Shown piece by piece: positions 42,677-44,439 of a stretch of 44,439 nucleotides of DNA (position 1 is the first letter of the stretch; every line of letters begins with the position of its first letter). The position numbers were made by a program, and so were the translations under genes. The notes beneath the pieces were generated by a model that did not search any database, was not told where the DNA came from, and worked only from the letters and a program-made list of their open reading frames with translations. This stretch comes from Corallococcus praedator (GTDB lineage: Bacteria; Myxococcota; Myxococcia; Myxococcales; Myxococcaceae). The stretch lies in NCBI RefSeq assembly GCF_003612125.1, contig NZ_RAWI01000030.1, forward strand, positions 1 through 44,439, read 5' to 3'.

Positions 42677-43031
42677 GGGGAGGGACGCCTCATGGGTCTG
42701 GATGACGGGGTGGAACGGGACCGGCGTCCCCAGGATAGGCGACGTCGGAGTGGAAGTGTTCAGGGGCGGAAACTATTCCTCAACACCCGCCCCGCTTCGG
42801 GGTGTCACCCCTGGCTGGCCGGAGCGTCAGCCAGCGGGAAATGGACGGCCCCGAGAAGGCGTTTCACTGCACGACCCGGGTTGTTACCTTCGACGGCGTG
42901 AAGCCAGGACGGGAGTGGTTCCCGGCTCGACTTCATGCCTGTTCAGGGTTAAGGCGCCGTCTAGGCCCCGAATGCAGGGGCGGGCAGGCTGGCGATGAAG
43001 CCTTTCTGCCAGTGGGACAAGGAAGCAGATT
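42677..43031. other. Structured divergent region between desaturase and cspA
   Basis: No gene is visible. It holds overlapping hairpins (ACACCC...GGGTGT near 42783-42806, and GCTGGC...GCCAGC near 42813-42834). Cold-shock genes often have long, structured leaders, so part of it may be the cspA 5' UTR. I saw no convincing promoter pair; AAGGAA precedes the cspA ATG. Confidence 0.45.
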
Positions 43032-43235
43032 ATGGCAAGCGGTACGGTGAAGTGGTTCAATGATGCGAAGGGTTTCGGCTTCATCACGCAGGACAGTGGT
43101 GGTCCGGACGTGTTCTGCCACCACACGGCGATCGTGGCGGATGGTTTCCGTACCCTGGCCGAGGGCCAGAAGGTGGAGTTCGAAGTGAAGAAGGGCCCCA
43201 AGGGCCTGCAGGCGGAGAACGTCCGTCCGGTCTGA
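43032..43235 (+). CDS. cspA: Cold-shock protein CspA family
   Basis: This 67-residue protein is a single cold-shock domain: [16 protein letters not shown] holds the RNP1 motif and VFCHHTAI the RNP2 motif, then [17 protein letters not shown]. It binds single-stranded nucleic acid and acts as an RNA chaperone, often in cold or general growth. AAGGAA lies 6 nt before ATG. A strong terminator follows at once, so it is a single-gene unit. Confidence 0.95.
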   Translation: MASGTVKWFNDAKGFGFITQDSGGPDVFCHHTAIVADGFRTLAEGQKVEFEVKKGPKGLQAENVRPV

Positions 43236-43270
43236 GCCTTCCGGCTCGGCTGACTCTTCACTCACCCACG

Positions 43271-43304
43271 AGGTCCGGCCTTGACGAGGCCGGACCTCTT
43301 TTTC
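43271..43304 (+). terminator. Rho-independent terminator of cspA
   Basis: AGGTCCGGCC pairs perfectly with GGCCGGACCT (10 bp, 7-nt loop) and is followed by CTTTTTC, the clearest classical terminator in the window. Confidence 0.9.
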
Positions 43305-43327
43305 GCTAATTTCTCCCGGGAGGTCCC

Positions 43328-43519
43328 ATGCAGGGAAGGTCCACGAAGCGGCAGAAGGAAATGGCGCGCCAGCAGAAGCAGCGCGAGAAGGACACCAAGA
43401 AGGCCGAGCGCAAGACGGAGAAGGATCAGCGTCCCGAGCGCGTTGCCGGTGACGTCGATCCGGACATCGCCGGAATCGTCCCCGGGCCGCAGCCGCTGCC
43501 CGATGCGTTCAACGACTGA
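43328..43519 (+). CDS. Small highly charged protein
   Basis: This 63-residue protein has a Lys/Arg/Glu-rich helical first half (STKRQKEMARQQKQREKDTK) and a Pro/Asp-rich second half ending PGPQPLPDAFND. It has the look of small myxobacterial proteins next to cold-shock genes. Function is unknown; nucleic-acid or ribosome contact is only a guess. GGGAGG lies 5 nt before ATG, and the high third-position GC supports real coding. It is separated from cspA by a terminator. Confidence 0.7.
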   Translation: MQGRSTKRQKEMARQQKQREKDTKKAERKTEKDQRPERVAGDVDPDIAGIVPGPQPLPDAFND

Positions 43520-43532
43520 TGCGGTGCGCATG

Positions 43533-43567
43533 AAAAACCGCCCCGGCCTGTGAAGGCGCCGGGGCGG
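43533..43567 (-). terminator. Rho-independent terminator of the TM2 gene (minus strand)
   Basis: CCGCCCCGGC pairs exactly with GCCGGGGCGG (10 bp, 10-nt loop). On the minus strand it is followed by TTTTTCA, which fits termination of the TM2-protein gene; it may also stop the opposing gene. Confidence 0.75.
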
Positions 43568-43615
43568 CGGTAGAGGAGGGGCTGGAAGGCCCCTTTTTCA
43601 TGTCCGGACGGTGGC

Positions 43616-43843
43616 TCAGCCGGTGCCGTAGCGCAGGCGTTCGCGGTCCTTGTCCTCCGCGCGGTTGTAGGCGGTGGCCGCGGCGATGACGTGACACACC
43701 CAGCCCAGCAGCCCGCCCGTGCCCAGCCAGAAGCCGGGGGTGATGATGAGCCAGAAGACCCCGCGCAGGATGTCTCCGTTGTAGATCTGCCCCACGCCAG
43801 GGATGAAGAACGACAGCAGCGCAGCAAGACCGGGACGCGACAT
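43616..43843 (-). CDS. TM2-domain small membrane protein
   Basis: This 75-residue protein has the TM2 pattern: a first helix (LAALLSFFIPGVGQIYNGD), a short turn and a second helix (VFWLIITPGFWLGTGGLLGW), with charged ends. These are small inner-membrane proteins; their role is poorly known. AAGGAGG lies 10 nt before ATG. The C-terminus (EDKDRERLRYGTG) is charged and cytoplasmic. Confidence 0.8.
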   Translation of the reverse strand: MSRPGLAALLSFFIPGVGQIYNGDILRGVFWLIITPGFWLGTGGLLGWVCHVIAAATAYNRAEDKDRERLRYGTG

Positions 43844-44023
43844 GGATTCGTTCCTCCTTGCCTCCTGCTACGGCCCGGCGGGCTCCCCATTGCATCACCT
43901 GTCGGACAGCGCCTGGCCGCCGGGCAGGCAGGCGGAAGCATGGGGTGCAACGCCTCCGCGTCCCCGCTAGCATGACGCATGTTCTTCCGGCCCGGATGTC
44001 CAGGCCCGGAGGCACGGGGGGAA

Positions 44024-44439
44024 GTGATCATCCAAGCTCGGCATCAGGCCCGTGTGGCGGCGGCGTTCCAGGGTGGAGGCCTTGTCGAGGTCATCGCGCT
44101 GGCGGGCGTGTACCTCGTGGCCGCGCGTGCGGGCCTGTCGCTGGCGGCGGAGGGCAGCCACATCAGCGCCGTCTGGCTGCCGTCGGGCGTGGCGCTGGGC
44201 GGATTGATGCTCTGGGGCGTGTCGCGCTGGCCCGCCGTGTTCCTGGGCGCGTGGACGGTGGCGCTTTCGCTGGATGTGCCGCCGGGGGTGGGCCTGGGGG
44301 TCGCCGCCGGGGCCACGCTGGAGGCCGTGCTGGGCGCCCTGCTTCTGCGCCGGGTGGCGTGCTCGCGGGAGCTGCACCGCGTGCGCGACGTCGTGTGGCT
44401 GGGCGCGGGGGCCGCGCTGGGCGCGCTGCTGGGGTCGGG
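44024..44439 (+). CDS. MASE1-domain membrane sensor, 5' part (cut by window end)
   Basis: The frame runs off the right edge after about 138 residues. It has several membrane helices with MASE1 features: ALAGVYLVAARAGLSLA, then HISAVWLPSGVALGGLMLWG and WPAVFLGAWTVALSL. MASE1 is a sensory module placed before histidine-kinase or GGDEF output domains, so the missing part probably holds such a domain. The GTG at 44024 follows a GGGGGG stretch; an in-frame ATG at 43979 adds 15 residues but has no ribosome site. Confidence 0.75.
   Translation, partial: MIIQARHQARVAAAFQGGGLVEVIALAGVYLVAARAGLSLAAEGSHISAVWLPSGVALGGLMLWGVSRWPAVFLGAWTVALSLDVPPGVGLGVAAGATLEAVLGALLLRRVACSRELHRVRDVVWLGAGAALGALLGS

Overview
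The window is high-GC DNA, densely packed with genes, from a myxobacterium, most likely Myxococcaceae (Myxococcus or Corallococcus type). Three things point there. A translationally coupled pair matches TraA/TraB, the outer-membrane-exchange receptor and its OmpA-like partner. A MotA/TolQ plus two TolR-type genes match the gliding motor AglR-AglQ-AglS. There are also many lipoproteins and signal-transduction genes of the kind common in this order. From memory, traAB and aglRQS also lie within a few dozen genes of each other in M. xanthus, so the window probably lies in a conserved chromosomal region and not in a mobile element. I see no insertion sequence, integrase, prophage, tRNA, rRNA or CRISPR array.

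Layout. 1-2.6 kb: the 3' part of an ATPase/TPR signalling protein and an Ig-like lipoprotein. 2.7-9.6 kb, minus strand: dynamin-like GTPase, degenerate diadenylate-cyclase-fold protein, traA, traB. 9.7-13.5 kb: thioredoxin-like lipoprotein, metallophosphoesterase, LuxR-type regulator. 13.8-16.4 kb: a two-gene operon of a PLP fold-III racemase/aldolase-like enzyme and a sugar-lactone-oxidase-like flavoenzyme. 16.5-21 kb: Ser-rich lipoprotein, large DUF4105 protein, membrane protein. 21.1-24 kb: small lipoprotein, PilZ protein, GreB-like factor without its acidic tip, methyltransferase, small secreted protein. 24.1-26.5 kb: pteridine-reductase-like SDR coupled to a FolB-cupin fusion, then a queuosine-precursor transporter. 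26.5-33.6 kb: membrane protein, RlhA-like U32 protein, membrane acyltransferase, monothiol glutaredoxin, beta-helix lipoprotein. 33.7-37.5 kb: two overlapping sensor-kinase genes, the first without an ATPase domain. 37.6-40.8 kb: stand-alone MshEN protein divergent from aglRQS. 40.8-44.4 kb: phosphoglycolate phosphatase, fatty-acid desaturase, cold-shock protein, small charged protein, TM2 protein and the start of a MASE1 protein.

Functional themes are cell-surface and motility biology (TraAB, AglRQS, many lipoproteins), cyclic-nucleotide sensing (PilZ, MshEN, DAC-like) and pterin/queuosine metabolism. The most interesting leads are the GTPase and DAC-like genes directly upstream of traAB, the HisKA-only kinase coupled to a complete kinase, the tipless GreB, the FolB-cupin fusion, and a structured gap between aglR and aglQ. 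All function calls come from reading sequence motifs; no database search was run.
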